Counted from the stretch's first letter, positions 6,837-12,868 are shown. The stretch: DNA of 13,008 nt from Pseudodesulfovibrio sp. (GCA_022712815.1 JAFLJW010000340.1:1-13008), one strand, 5' to 3'. The notes: generated by a model not told the origin, from the letters alone. Numbers and translations: made by a program.

Positions 6837-7573
6837 GCGTCACCGTCATCCCAAGGTGTAATACCATGACCGGCCATCCATGAGCATGGCGGACGGATAC
6901 CGTGAGCCTGTACGTGATCTAGAACCGACTCAGGTGGACCGGCCAGGACAAGCCGTCCTTTATTGAGGACAGCCAAGTCATCGACCAGATCGACAAGACA
7001 TTCCAGATCGTGAGATGACACGACCTGCGTCAATCCCGCTTTTTTGTTCTCGATGAGAATTCTCCTCATCTCCCGCATGCCGGGAAAATCAAGTCCGCTG
7101 AACGGTTCGTCAAGAAGGAGCACCTGCGGTTTATCCAGCAGTGCCGCAGCGAGGCAGAGCTTGCGCTTCATGCCCCATGAAAGCATCTGCACCGGTCTGT
7201 CCCACATTTCAAGAAGATCGAAACGGTCAGCCATGGCTTTGGCAGCATTAGTGGCTGCATCCGTGCGCTTATGGCCCATGAGCAGATCTTCCTCGACCGT
7301 GGCACCGAGAATCTGGAGATCGGCATCCTGCATGACCAGACGGCACATGGACCGTATCTGCTTCTCGCTACCGGGACTGACGCGGCCATCAATCTTGATG
7401 GAACCGCCTGTAGGTGTGTAGAGTCCTGCCATCAATGCCATCAGCGTGGACTTGCCACTGCCATTGGCACCGACAAGACCCGTGAGCGTCTTTTTGCCCA
7501 GTGCAAGGGTGACCCCGGACAGAACTTCACCGCCAGCGGGATATGCATAATTGATTCGAGTCAGTCTGATCAT
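6833..7573 (-). CDS. ECF-type ABC transporter ATPase (CbiO/EcfA/BioM-like)
   Basis: A 246-residue ABC ATPase of the energy-coupling-factor type. Visible motifs: Walker A GANGSGKST (35-43), Q-loop MQDADLQ (Gln82), Walker B LLLDEP (152-157) with the D-loop SGLD, and switch His188 in SSHD. The signature is LSWGM (131-135) instead of LSGGQ, an unusual form; ATP binding should persist, but the paired site may be atypical. The start at 7573 (MIRLTRINYAYP) fits the family's N-terminus and has AGGA about 7 nt upstream; the frame continues 26 codons further without support. It is translationally coupled to the T component. Only one ATPase gene is present, as in CbiMNQO and BioMNY systems and unlike EcfAA'. 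It probably forms a homodimer. Confidence 0.9.
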   Translation of the reverse strand: MIRLTRINYAYPAGGEVLSGVTLALGKKTLTGLVGANGSGKSTLMALMAGLYTPTGGSIKIDGRVSPGSEKQIRSMCRLVMQDADLQILGATVEEDLLMGHKRTDAATNAAKAMADRFDLLEMWDRPVQMLSWGMKRKLCLAAALLDKPQVLLLDEPFSGLDFPGMREMRRILIENKKAGLTQVVSSHDLECLVDLVDDLAVLNKGRLVLAGPPESVLDHVQAHGIRPPCSWMAGHGITPWDDGDA

Positions 7574-7633
7574 CGGGATTCCTTGAAAAATCTGTGCTGC
7601 GTTGCTGACATATTTCACCATAGGCCCGCGCAG

Positions 7634-7639
7634 TGTCAA
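7634..7639 (-). promoter_or_regulatory. Candidate -35 box for the ECF ATPase-T operon
   Basis: A perfect TTGACA on the minus strand lies 61 nt upstream of the ATPase start, just after the FadL terminator. No convincing -10 sits at 16-18 nt (the best is AAATAT at 18 nt), so only the -35 element is proposed. Confidence 0.25.
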
Positions 7640-7647
7640 CAGCGGAC

Positions 7648-7678
7648 ACAAAAAAGCCCCCGCCGATGCAGGGGCTTT
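7648..7678 (-). terminator. Intrinsic terminator of the FadL-family gene
   Basis: On the minus strand, AAAGCCCC (7678-7671) pairs with GGGGCTTT (7660-7653) around a 10-nt loop, and the stem runs into six T residues. It lies 21 nt after the stop codon of the FadL-family gene and separates that gene from the ECF operon. Confidence 0.85.
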
Positions 7679-7698
7679 ATCATGCTATGCAAAGTTAT

Positions 7699-8859
7699 CT
7701 AGAACTCGTAACCAACGGACACACCGGAAATCCAGGTCTTCCCGTTTTTGAATTCAACGGAGGTTCCATTGATATCTAACCCGGTACGTGCTTTGGTCGT
7801 AACATACATCAGCGACCAGTCGATCTTGATATCGTTAAACTTGAAACCAAGACCTGTGGAAAAAAGCTGCCGATCATTGGCAGGAAGCATGTAAGAGGCT
7901 TCGTATCCAACGGTAGGGGTGACATCGTAGATATACCCGGCCCGAAGTGCGAGCCAATCTTGCGCCCAATACTCAGTACCAAGCTGAAAACGCCATGAAT
8001 TCTTGTAATCCAAATAGTCAGTTTTATTGAGCCACCCACTATACACCATCTTATCCGTCAATTCCCAGCGGGTAAAAATTGTATCAAATTCAATAGACCA
8101 ATTTTCAAGTGGTTTATATCCAACTCCCAAAGTAAAGCTGGAAGGCAGTGTCGTTTCAATGTTCTGTGCATTTTTAGTGTTGCCGCGACCTGTAAGTGTT
8201 GCAGAGCCCTCAGCAAAAAACTTAATCGGTGTACGGTAGGTAAAACCTGCGGACCACTGATCATTGTACTTGTAATGCAAACCGAGATTACCACCAACAC
8301 CCCATCCATTGGTGTTGGCCGTAAAACCTGTTTTTTCAAGCTGCAACCCACCCTTGAGTAGATCTAAGCCAACAGCCAAAGAAAACTTGTCATTGAATTT
8401 AAACGCAATATTGGGGTTAATGGTAGTAGATTGCAGATTCACATATTGCAAGTCTGCTCTGCCAGCCCACCCTTCTTCATATTTTGTTCCCAAGCCAAAC
8501 CGGGTATACATGCCGATTCCCAGCCAGACGTCTTCTTGCACCTGCTGAGTATAGTAGCTATGGGGTACGATATGAGTCTTGTCTTCGGTTTTATGTTCGA
8601 CACCATTTCTAATGATATCAGAACTTGGCGCAATGGCTGCAAAGCCAAAAAGAACTTCGCCACCTTCGTGTTGCGTCATGAGAGCCGGGTTAGTGGCAAT
8701 GACAGAAGCATCCCCGCCAAAAGCATAGCCGGTAGTCCCCATGGCAACACCACGGTTACTCCATTCATACAGGGCAAAACCGCCCGCCTGAACACTGGAA
8801 GCCGAAGCCAGAAGACATACAAAAAGGCTACAGAAAATGATGGCGGATGCACGTTTCAT
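7699..8859 (-). CDS. OmpP1/FadL/TodX family outer-membrane channel
   Basis: A 386-residue outer-membrane beta-barrel that takes up long-chain fatty acids or other hydrophobic compounds. It has a signal peptide (about 1-25, ending SVQA before GGFALYEWSNRGVAMG). The mature start shows the FadL N-terminal hatch motif GFALYE, the NPA motif (ATNPALM) and alternating amphipathic strands such as WSAGFTYRTPIKFFAEG, FTLGVGYKPLENWSIEFD and WLALRAGYIYD. It ends in Phe (VSVGYEF), the C-terminal signature for Bam-dependent assembly. Length is slightly under E. coli FadL. The ATG has AAGGGGG about 4 nt upstream. The gene is monocistronic: a terminator follows, and a 17-bp palindrome lies 71-87 nt upstream. 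The substrate is not predictable from sequence. Confidence 0.92.
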   Translation of the reverse strand: MKRASAIIFCSLFVCLLASASSVQAGGFALYEWSNRGVAMGTTGYAFGGDASVIATNPALMTQHEGGEVLFGFAAIAPSSDIIRNGVEHKTEDKTHIVPHSYYTQQVQEDVWLGIGMYTRFGLGTKYEEGWAGRADLQYVNLQSTTINPNIAFKFNDKFSLAVGLDLLKGGLQLEKTGFTANTNGWGVGGNLGLHYKYNDQWSAGFTYRTPIKFFAEGSATLTGRGNTKNAQNIETTLPSSFTLGVGYKPLENWSIEFDTIFTRWELTDKMVYSGWLNKTDYLDYKNSWRFQLGTEYWAQDWLALRAGYIYDVTPTVGYEASYMLPANDRQLFSTGLGFKFNDIKIDWSLMYVTTKARTGLDINGTSVEFKNGKTWISGVSVGYEF

Positions 8860-8929
8860 CCTTCCCCCTTGGCGGCTGTCGCGACTGCGACAACAGTCTG
8901 ACCAATGAATCCGGCACCCTCCCAGATAT

Positions 8930-8946
8930 GACGAGGTGACCTCGTC
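8930..8946. promoter_or_regulatory. Perfect 17-bp palindrome upstream of the FadL-family gene (candidate operator)
   Basis: GACGAGGTGACCTCGTC is a perfect 8-1-8 inverted repeat centred about 79 nt upstream of the FadL-family start. On the minus strand it sits between a weak -35-like TTGTTT (8956-8951) and a CATATC element about 20 nt further on. An elongated spacer containing a dyad is the layout of MerR-type promoters, while 8-1-8 dyads are also typical of TetR or GntR operators. Which regulator binds is unknown. It has no T-run after it, so it is not a terminator. Confidence 0.5.
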
Positions 8947-8969
8947 CCGAAAACAATGGAGTTATTTTT

Positions 8970-8992
8970 TTACACAAACTTGTGATTTGTAA
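8970..8992. promoter_or_regulatory. TTACA-N13-TGTAA dyad in the FadL / membrane-protein intergenic region
   Basis: A 5-bp inverted repeat with a 13-nt spacer, plus an internal CACAA-AC-TTGTG (8973-8984), lies in the very AT-rich core of the 287-nt divergent region 8860-9146. It may be a protein-binding site or simply a chance feature of AT-rich DNA. The rest of the region holds the 17-bp palindrome (8930-8946) and a short hairpin, GGGAAA-TCA-TTTCCC (9110-9124), 22 nt before the downstream start. Confidence 0.25.
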
Positions 8993-9146
8993 CCAAACTG
9001 AGACAAAAAGTAAAACAGAAAAAATTAACAAAGCACCCAAACAGACTCAAAAACCATCGGTAATCTCAATACTCAGACGGACGGCACACTTCTGGCAATA
9101 CAAACTGAGGGGAAATCATTTCCCTTTCAATAATAGAGGTTTCGGC

Positions 9147-9605
9147 ATGATTCTAAAGCTGGATATAAAAGAAAAAAGTTTTCACGGGATTCTGGCCATT
9201 GGCGGACTTGCGGGGATCGTCGAAGGGTCCATACGTGACGGGTTCACCCTGCACACAGCCTTTCCCGGCATGATGCTTACATTGATTGCCGCGTTTCTGG
9301 GCGCATTTACCGGATTCTTTCTCAAAGACTTGTCACGCATCTGGCGTGGCATGAAGCCTTACCGGGGCGTCAACAACGAGGGATGGATAATTGGTGCGTT
9401 CATGGGAACCTTCATGGGAACCCTGTTTCAGGTCGCAGGCAGCGCAAACGGAGCCAACCTCGTTATCGGCTCGGTCTTTGGAGCCTATTTCGGTGCCATG
9501 TGCGGCGCGTTCCCGGATGAATTCATCACCCCCATTCTGGAACTGATGCATGCAGAACGATCCGCCAGTCTCATGACAAAACACAAGCAACCTCATAATC
9601 TTTGA
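9147..9605 (+). CDS. Glycine-rich multi-pass membrane protein, unrecognised family
   Basis: A 152-residue product I do not recognise. It has about four hydrophobic segments: 14-29 (GILAIGGLAGIVEGSI), 41-59, 80-97 (GWIIGAFMGTFMGTLFQV) and 104-122 (NLVIGSVFGAYFGAMCGAF). They are full of GxxxG-type spacings that favour tight helix packing, as in glycine-zipper proteins. A charged loop (60-78: KDLSRIWRGMKPYRGVNNE) separates the pairs, and the C-terminus is hydrophilic. The start at 9147 is supported by AGAGGT at 9135-9140, 6 nt upstream; the frame is open further upstream but that part is Lys/Thr-rich and lacks a ribosome site. The gene stands alone between divergent FadL and convergent DUF4198 genes. 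It resembles the DUF456 protein at 937-1434 only in glycine content. No function can be proposed. Confidence 0.75.
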   Translation: MILKLDIKEKSFHGILAIGGLAGIVEGSIRDGFTLHTAFPGMMLTLIAAFLGAFTGFFLKDLSRIWRGMKPYRGVNNEGWIIGAFMGTFMGTLFQVAGSANGANLVIGSVFGAYFGAMCGAFPDEFITPILELMHAERSASLMTKHKQPHNL

Positions 9606-9680
9606 TTTACGAATCAGAGTGTGTCGACACGCCCTGGAATTCAAGCACAAAGGGCTAAAATAGCACCTGTTTTAAATAGT
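9606..9680. other. 3' region of the membrane-protein gene with short palindromes
   Basis: Contains TGATT-TACG-AATCA around the stop codon, the perfect 10-bp palindrome GTGTCGACAC (9621-9630), and GCCCT (9631-9635) facing AGGGC (9651-9655) with a 15-nt loop. The last is not followed by a T-run, so at best it is a weak terminator for the plus-strand gene. Nothing else is seen here. Confidence 0.35.
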
Positions 9681-9712
9681 AAAAACGGCCCTGGCAGATC
9701 ATGCCAAGGCCG
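9681..9712 (-). terminator. Intrinsic terminator of the DUF4198 gene
   Basis: On the minus strand, CGGCCTTGGCA (9712-9702) pairs with TGCCAGGGCCG (9696-9686), one internal mismatch, with a 5-nt loop, and is followed by TTTTTAC. It lies about 30 nt beyond the stop codon of the DUF4198 gene. Confidence 0.85.
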
Positions 9713-9741
9713 CTTGAAAAACAAAACATTTTGACTTAATC

Positions 9742-10491
9742 TTATTTCATCTCGACCCAAATCACTGCACCGAGTTCCAGTTCTCGTCCCTTATATGGCT
9801 TGTCGTCACCATTCAGTCCAGCAAATCCCCACCACCCTTTCCAAGGGCAGACAAAGGTGAAAACTCCGTTTCCGTCCGCCAGCACTTCCTGTGTGACCAT
9901 GCGCTCACCCGGAGCAACGCGTTTCCCATCCTTATTGTAATACTCGACCTCGACACGGGTATACGGTGCAGGCTTGCCATCGAGCATTACCACACCTTGA
10001 AACACGTTACCGGCATAGTTACCAAAGGGACGGGTCAGGGGGACAATCTCCGTCTTCAGGCCAAGAGGCTTGTTCCATTGCTCACCCTCACCGTAAGCAT
10101 CAATCACAACCTTGGTGATATGACGGATATAATTGTTCTCCGCATCTTCCTTGTAGGGAACCGGATCAAAAACAAAGGCATACAAACCGGGCTGGCGTGG
10201 CGTGAACGATGTCTGCCATGCGGTATGCCCCATTACCCTGGCTTCCTTCAGTGTACCCAGCAAGTCAGTTTTTTTCTCACCATCAACCACCACAAAAAAC
10301 TCGACAGGCTTTTCCAGTTCCATGCCTTCTCCCTCAAAAGGATGGGCAAAAGACAAGGTCAGGTTCACTGTCCGTTTGTCTTGCGTCACTTCATCACTAC
10401 CAGGGATCAGCATGCCGAAATGGGCAGATGCCGTGGCAGCCAGGAACAAGATCAACACATTGGCGATACATGCAATTTTAACTTTCATCAT
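9742..10491 (-). CDS. Periplasmic DUF4198 family protein, putative nickel/cobalt-related component (NikK-like)
   Basis: A 249-residue exported protein. The signal peptide (about 1-23, ending TASA) would leave a mature N-terminus starting His-Phe-Gly-Met, the usual start of DUF4198 proteins. Family members occur next to nickel/cobalt ECF transporters (called NikK in comparative genomics) and are thought to help metal uptake in the periplasm. The middle contains TPRQPGLYAFVFDPVPYKE, and the C-terminal half is an Ig-like/CarboxypepD_reg-like beta domain (PAPYTRVEVEYYNKDG, DGNGVFTFVCPWKGWWGFAG). The start is MMKVKI at 10491 with GAGG 5 nt upstream; the next codon (10488) is also possible. It is a single-gene unit with its own terminator. 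The upstream region carries an inverted repeat of NikR-operator geometry, which agrees with a nickel role. The metal role is inferred, not shown. Confidence 0.85.
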   Translation of the reverse strand: MMKVKIACIANVLILFLAATASAHFGMLIPGSDEVTQDKRTVNLTLSFAHPFEGEGMELEKPVEFFVVVDGEKKTDLLGTLKEARVMGHTAWQTSFTPRQPGLYAFVFDPVPYKEDAENNYIRHITKVVIDAYGEGEQWNKPLGLKTEIVPLTRPFGNYAGNVFQGVVMLDGKPAPYTRVEVEYYNKDGKRVAPGERMVTQEVLADGNGVFTFVCPWKGWWGFAGLNGDDKPYKGRELELGAVIWVEMK

Positions 10492-10520
10492 CGTTTCCTC
10501 TTGAGCTAGAACAGATACAA

Positions 10521-10550
10521 GTATCCATTTCGTAGTTGACAGATGGATAC
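10521..10550. promoter_or_regulatory. Candidate NikR-type operator (GTATCCAT-N14-ATGGATAC) upstream of the DUF4198 gene
   Basis: GTATCCAT (10521-10528) and ATGGATAC (10543-10550) form a perfect 8-bp inverted repeat with a 14-nt spacer, 30 bp overall. E. coli NikR binds GTATGA-N16-TCATAC (28 bp), and sites proposed for deltaproteobacteria, as I recall them, are GTGTTAC-N13/14-GTAACAC. A third similar half-site, GGTAACAC, lies at 10563-10570. GATAC-AA-GTATC (10514-10525) overlaps the first arm, and TACCAAT/ATTGGTA (10548-10566) overlaps the second. The site lies 30-59 nt before the start, and a TTGACT -35 candidate is at 10577-10572 (minus). Assignment to NikR is inference. Confidence 0.5.
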
Positions 10551-10620
10551 CAATATCAAATTGGTAACACAAGTCAAGATAGAATTTTAAATTTGTTATC
10601 TACTACACTGCTCGAAAATA

Positions 10621-11547
10621 TCAGGAGTCGCCTGCCTTGCGCCACCAACGGGCGAGTGAAACACCTGAAATATTATGCCAAAGACTGAATAACGCGCCCG
10701 GTAAAGCTGTTGCCGCTCCAAAATGCTTAACTGCCAACGCCACTCCCAGACCGGAATTTTGCATACCCACTTCAATGGCGAGAGTCCGCGCATCCCGTTT
10801 GGAATACTTCAGCAGTCTTGCAAAACCATACCCGGCGGCCAGCCCCAGACTGTTGTGCAGCACCACGGCAATGAGGACGAGAATCGGGAAGGTCAGCAAA
10901 ATTCGTTGATTAAGCCCAATGATGCAGGCAATCAAAAGCGCGATTACCATGATTGACAAGGAAGGGAAAAACCGCAGGAACGGCTCCAGACGCTTGCGAA
11001 ACAACCGGCGCAGGACAAGGCCGTCCACAAGGGGAAATACGACTATCCAGAATACGGACTGCACCATGGACCAGAAATCAATCTCCACCTGTTTCTCAAG
11101 GAGCAGGTATATGATGGCGGGCGTCAGAACCGGCGCAAGACAGGTCGAGGCAAGGGTCATGGTCACGGACAAAGGCACATTTGCCCGCGCCAGATATGCT
11201 ATGACATTGGACGCGGTGCCGCCGGGACACGCACCGACCACCACCATGCCTATAACGGCTTCCGGCGGCAGCCCGAACACAAAGGAAATGGACACGGCCA
11301 GCACGGGCATGACCGCGTATTGCATGATGATCCCAATCCCCACCAGTCGCCATTTGCTCAGGATATCACGAAAATCCTCAAAATCGAGGGTCAGCCCCAT
11401 GCCGAACATGATGATGCCCAGCCCCAGCGGAATATGCGGCTTGATCCAAATGAATGACGGCGGATATGCCAGGGCTATGCCCGACAAGACAACCGCGATG
11501 ATGATGAAATGTTTTTCGATAAATCGAGGTATGGTTTCGTATGTCAT
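10621..11547 (-). CDS. BASS family (bile acid:Na+ symporter-like) transporter
   Basis: A 308-residue inner-membrane protein with about ten hydrophobic segments. It carries the two BASS fingerprints that line the crossover region: GACPGGTASNVIAYLARANVPLSVTMT (105-131) and EVGMQNSGLGVALA (259-272). Family members move bile acids, organic anions such as pyruvate, pantoate or sulfonates, usually with sodium; the substrate here is unknown. It is in the same superfamily as the arsenite exporter ACR3, but its motifs are BASS-like rather than ACR3-like. The ATG at 11547 lacks a good Shine-Dalgarno; a GGCC-rich repeat (about 11551-11565) lies where one would be expected, so expression may be weak or controlled. 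It is separated from the radical SAM gene by a terminator. Confidence 0.88.
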   Translation of the reverse strand: MTYETIPRFIEKHFIIIAVVLSGIALAYPPSFIWIKPHIPLGLGIIMFGMGLTLDFEDFRDILSKWRLVGIGIIMQYAVMPVLAVSISFVFGLPPEAVIGMVVVGACPGGTASNVIAYLARANVPLSVTMTLASTCLAPVLTPAIIYLLLEKQVEIDFWSMVQSVFWIVVFPLVDGLVLRRLFRKRLEPFLRFFPSLSIMVIALLIACIIGLNQRILLTFPILVLIAVVLHNSLGLAAGYGFARLLKYSKRDARTLAIEVGMQNSGLGVALAVKHFGAATALPGALFSLWHNISGVSLARWWRKAGDS

Positions 11548-11597
11548 GATTGGCCGAGAGTTGGCCTAAAATCGGAAAAGTGTCAACGATACATAAG

Positions 11598-11624
11598 AAA
11601 AGGCGTGTCAACAGCACGTCTTTT
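11598..11624 (-). terminator. Intrinsic terminator of the radical SAM gene (possibly bidirectional)
   Basis: AAAAGGCGTG (11598-11607) and CACGTCTTTT (11615-11624) form a 10-bp stem with one G-T wobble and a 7-nt loop. The minus-strand reading ends in TTTTCTTAT. The A/T-rich ends on both sides would allow weak function in either direction. It lies about 20 nt after the radical SAM stop codon. Confidence 0.7.
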
Positions 11625-11644
11625 CCATCCATTTCCCCATTCAT

Positions 11645-12592
11645 CTATTTCTGAATGGCCCCGCCGCAGCTCGACCCGGCCCCGGCGGTGCAGGCAAAGC
11701 AATGTCGCCCTGTGACGACCTGCCTGTGGACCAATTGCTTGAGATCGAAATCCTCGATGCGATCAGGTGTGCCATGATTGACGGGCAGGCCGAGAGCCTG
11801 ATTGAAATCGCAATCATACAAACGTCCATCCCAGCCTATATTGATCTGATGGCGACACATGAGGCCATCTACCGTAGCCGGGTTAAAGGACTCGGTCAGA
11901 AGTTCCATGTACTGCTGATCCTCTCCTCTCTCCCTGAGCTCATCCATATACCTCCCGATGGGGACATTGGTAATGGTCAGCAATTTATTGAACACAATAC
12001 CGTACCGGGCTTGCATCTCGCGCTTGTAATCCTTTTCCAGAGCTTCCTGACACGGAGGCAAACTCGGCCCGATAGCCGGGTTAAAGACAAGGTCGATGGT
12101 CAGGGCGTCATCAGTACCATAGCCAAGCTCATTCAACCGCTTGAGCACGCTGACACTCTTGGGAAAACACTGGCTGCCACGCATTTTGCTGACATTTTCT
12201 TCCAGATAACACGGCATGGATGCCACAAGGCCCACTTTGTTCTTGGCAAAAAACTCAGGGTAGTCAGTCAATCCTGGTTCTTCCATGGCCGAGAGATTAG
12301 TCCGAACCTGAACCGGATATCCCGCCGCCTTGAACCTGAGGACGAACTCCCTGAGATGTTCATTGAGTTCGGGTGCGCCGCCAGTAATATCTATCACTCC
12401 GGGCTTCGCCTGACCGGCCAGATCAAGCACGCGCTCCATGGTTTCCCATGACATCGTCTCACCCCTGGCAGGGGAACATCTCAAATGACAATGGGTACAC
12501 GACTGATTACATTTGAGGCCAACATTTACCTGCAAAATATCAATCCCATCAGCCATGATAGGCCCGCCGATTTTTGTATCAAATTCGTTCAC
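11645..12592 (-). CDS. arsS: Radical SAM protein of the ArsS (arsenosugar biosynthesis) / DUF3641 type
   Basis: A 315-residue radical SAM enzyme. The N-terminal cluster motif Cys28-x3-Cys32-x2-Cys35 lies in LQVNVGLKCNQSCTHCHLRCSP, the typical ArsS opening. DITGGAPELN follows, the SAM-contacting strand. The C-terminal DUF3641 part has CRHQINIGWDGRLYDCDFNQALGLP (Cys246, Cys261) and GRHCFACTAGAGSSCGG (Cys298, Cys301, Cys309), suited to an auxiliary Fe-S cluster. Characterised ArsS transfers the 5'-deoxyadenosyl group to dimethylarsenic in arsenosugar synthesis and works with the methyltransferase ArsM. No arsM is seen here, so the enzyme may act on another substrate. The start is GTG at 12592, with AAGGA 9 nt upstream; ATG at 12556 is an alternative. 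It is monocistronic, with a terminator downstream. Confidence 0.88.
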   Translation of the reverse strand: MNEFDTKIGGPIMADGIDILQVNVGLKCNQSCTHCHLRCSPARGETMSWETMERVLDLAGQAKPGVIDITGGAPELNEHLREFVLRFKAAGYPVQVRTNLSAMEEPGLTDYPEFFAKNKVGLVASMPCYLEENVSKMRGSQCFPKSVSVLKRLNELGYGTDDALTIDLVFNPAIGPSLPPCQEALEKDYKREMQARYGIVFNKLLTITNVPIGRYMDELRERGEDQQYMELLTESFNPATVDGLMCRHQINIGWDGRLYDCDFNQALGLPVNHGTPDRIEDFDLKQLVHRQVVTGRHCFACTAGAGSSCGGAIQK

Positions 12593-12632
12593 TGCATTAT
12601 ATCCTTGGCTAATTATATGACCCTATGTAGGA

Positions 12633-12660
12633 ACCATACTCCATTCCCCGGTAATTTCAA
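12633..12660 (-). promoter_or_regulatory. Candidate sigma-70 promoter for the radical SAM gene
   Basis: Minus strand: -35 TTGAAA (12660-12655), 16-nt spacer, -10 TATGGT (12638-12633). Transcription would start near 12626, leaving a leader of about 34 nt. A perfect TATAAT lies closer to the gene (about 12617-12612, in CATATAATTAG) but has no -35 partner. Confidence 0.4.
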
Positions 12661-12687
12661 CGTCTCACAAAGGTATGGAATCACAAA

Positions 12688-12705
12688 AGGGAATAAGCAT
12701 TCCCT
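12688..12705. repeat. 7-bp inverted repeat AGGGAAT-AAGC-ATTCCCT between the radical SAM gene and the SRP RNA gene
   Basis: A perfect 7-bp stem with a 4-nt loop, extendable by CACA/TGTG if three A residues are bulged out. Read on the minus strand it is followed by TTTTGTG and so could terminate minus-strand read-through. It could equally be a binding site upstream of the radical SAM promoter. No gene is visible in 12593-12757. Confidence 0.4.
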
Positions 12706-12733
12706 GTGCGTCACGATGGAGGGAAAAGGATGG

Positions 12734-12763
12734 TTGACGAAACAGGCTTGAACACTGTAGGAA
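12734..12763 (+). promoter_or_regulatory. ffs: Candidate promoter of the SRP RNA gene
   Basis: TTGACG (12734-12739), 18-nt spacer, TAGGAA (12758-12763). Transcription would start near 12770, about 12 nt before the closing helix of the SRP RNA. The palindrome GGAAAG-C-CTTTCC (12760-12772) overlaps the -10 element. The -35 is good, the -10 moderate. Confidence 0.35.
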
Positions 12764-12780
12764 AGCCTTTCCCGAATAGA

Positions 12781-12868
12781 GGGAAACCGGACGGCGGTTA
12801 CACTGAAAACTCCGTCAGATCCGAAAGGAAGCAGCGGTATCGGTTGTAGCCGGGTGTCTGGTTTCCAC
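12781..12868 (+). ncRNA. ffs: Signal recognition particle RNA (4.5S RNA, small bacterial type)
   Basis: The conserved SRP domain IV is seen as GTCAGATCCGAAAGGAAGCAGC (about 12814-12835; compare E. coli GTCAGGTCCGGAAGGAAGCAGC), which binds Ffh and guides nascent membrane proteins to FtsY. The ends pair perfectly: GGAAACCGGAC (12782-12792) with GTCTGGTTTCC (12856-12866), one G-T wobble, closing a single long hairpin of about 88 nt. The terminal tetraloop is GAAA instead of the usual GGAA, and one internal-loop base differs from E. coli (CAGA for CAGG). Both are compatible with a GNRA fold. A strong terminator starts 4 nt downstream. Exact ends are approximate, since a few unpaired 5' bases may belong to it. 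Confidence 0.92.

Noticed and set aside
8979..8998. TTGTGA-like bases resembling a CRP/HcpR half-site upstream of the FadL gene
   Set aside because: Only one half-site is present; no matching TCACAA at the right distance.
9110..9124. GGGAAA-TCA-TTTCCC hairpin before the 9147 gene as a riboswitch or terminator
   Set aside because: Short stem, no T-run and no known riboswitch consensus nearby.
9997..10509. 170-codon plus-strand open frame opposite the DUF4198 gene
   Set aside because: It is a shadow of the DUF4198 coding sequence, with several overlapping alternatives in other frames and no protein-like features.
10621..11645. Idea that the BASS transporter and the ArsS-like gene form an arsenic operon with an ACR3-type exporter
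   Set aside because: The transporter carries BASS rather than ACR3 motifs, and a terminator separates the two genes. Co-function is not supported.
11702..12451. 249-codon plus-strand open frame opposite the radical SAM gene
   Set aside because: It is antisense to a gene with strongly conserved cysteine motifs. It has no ribosome site and no recognisable domain.
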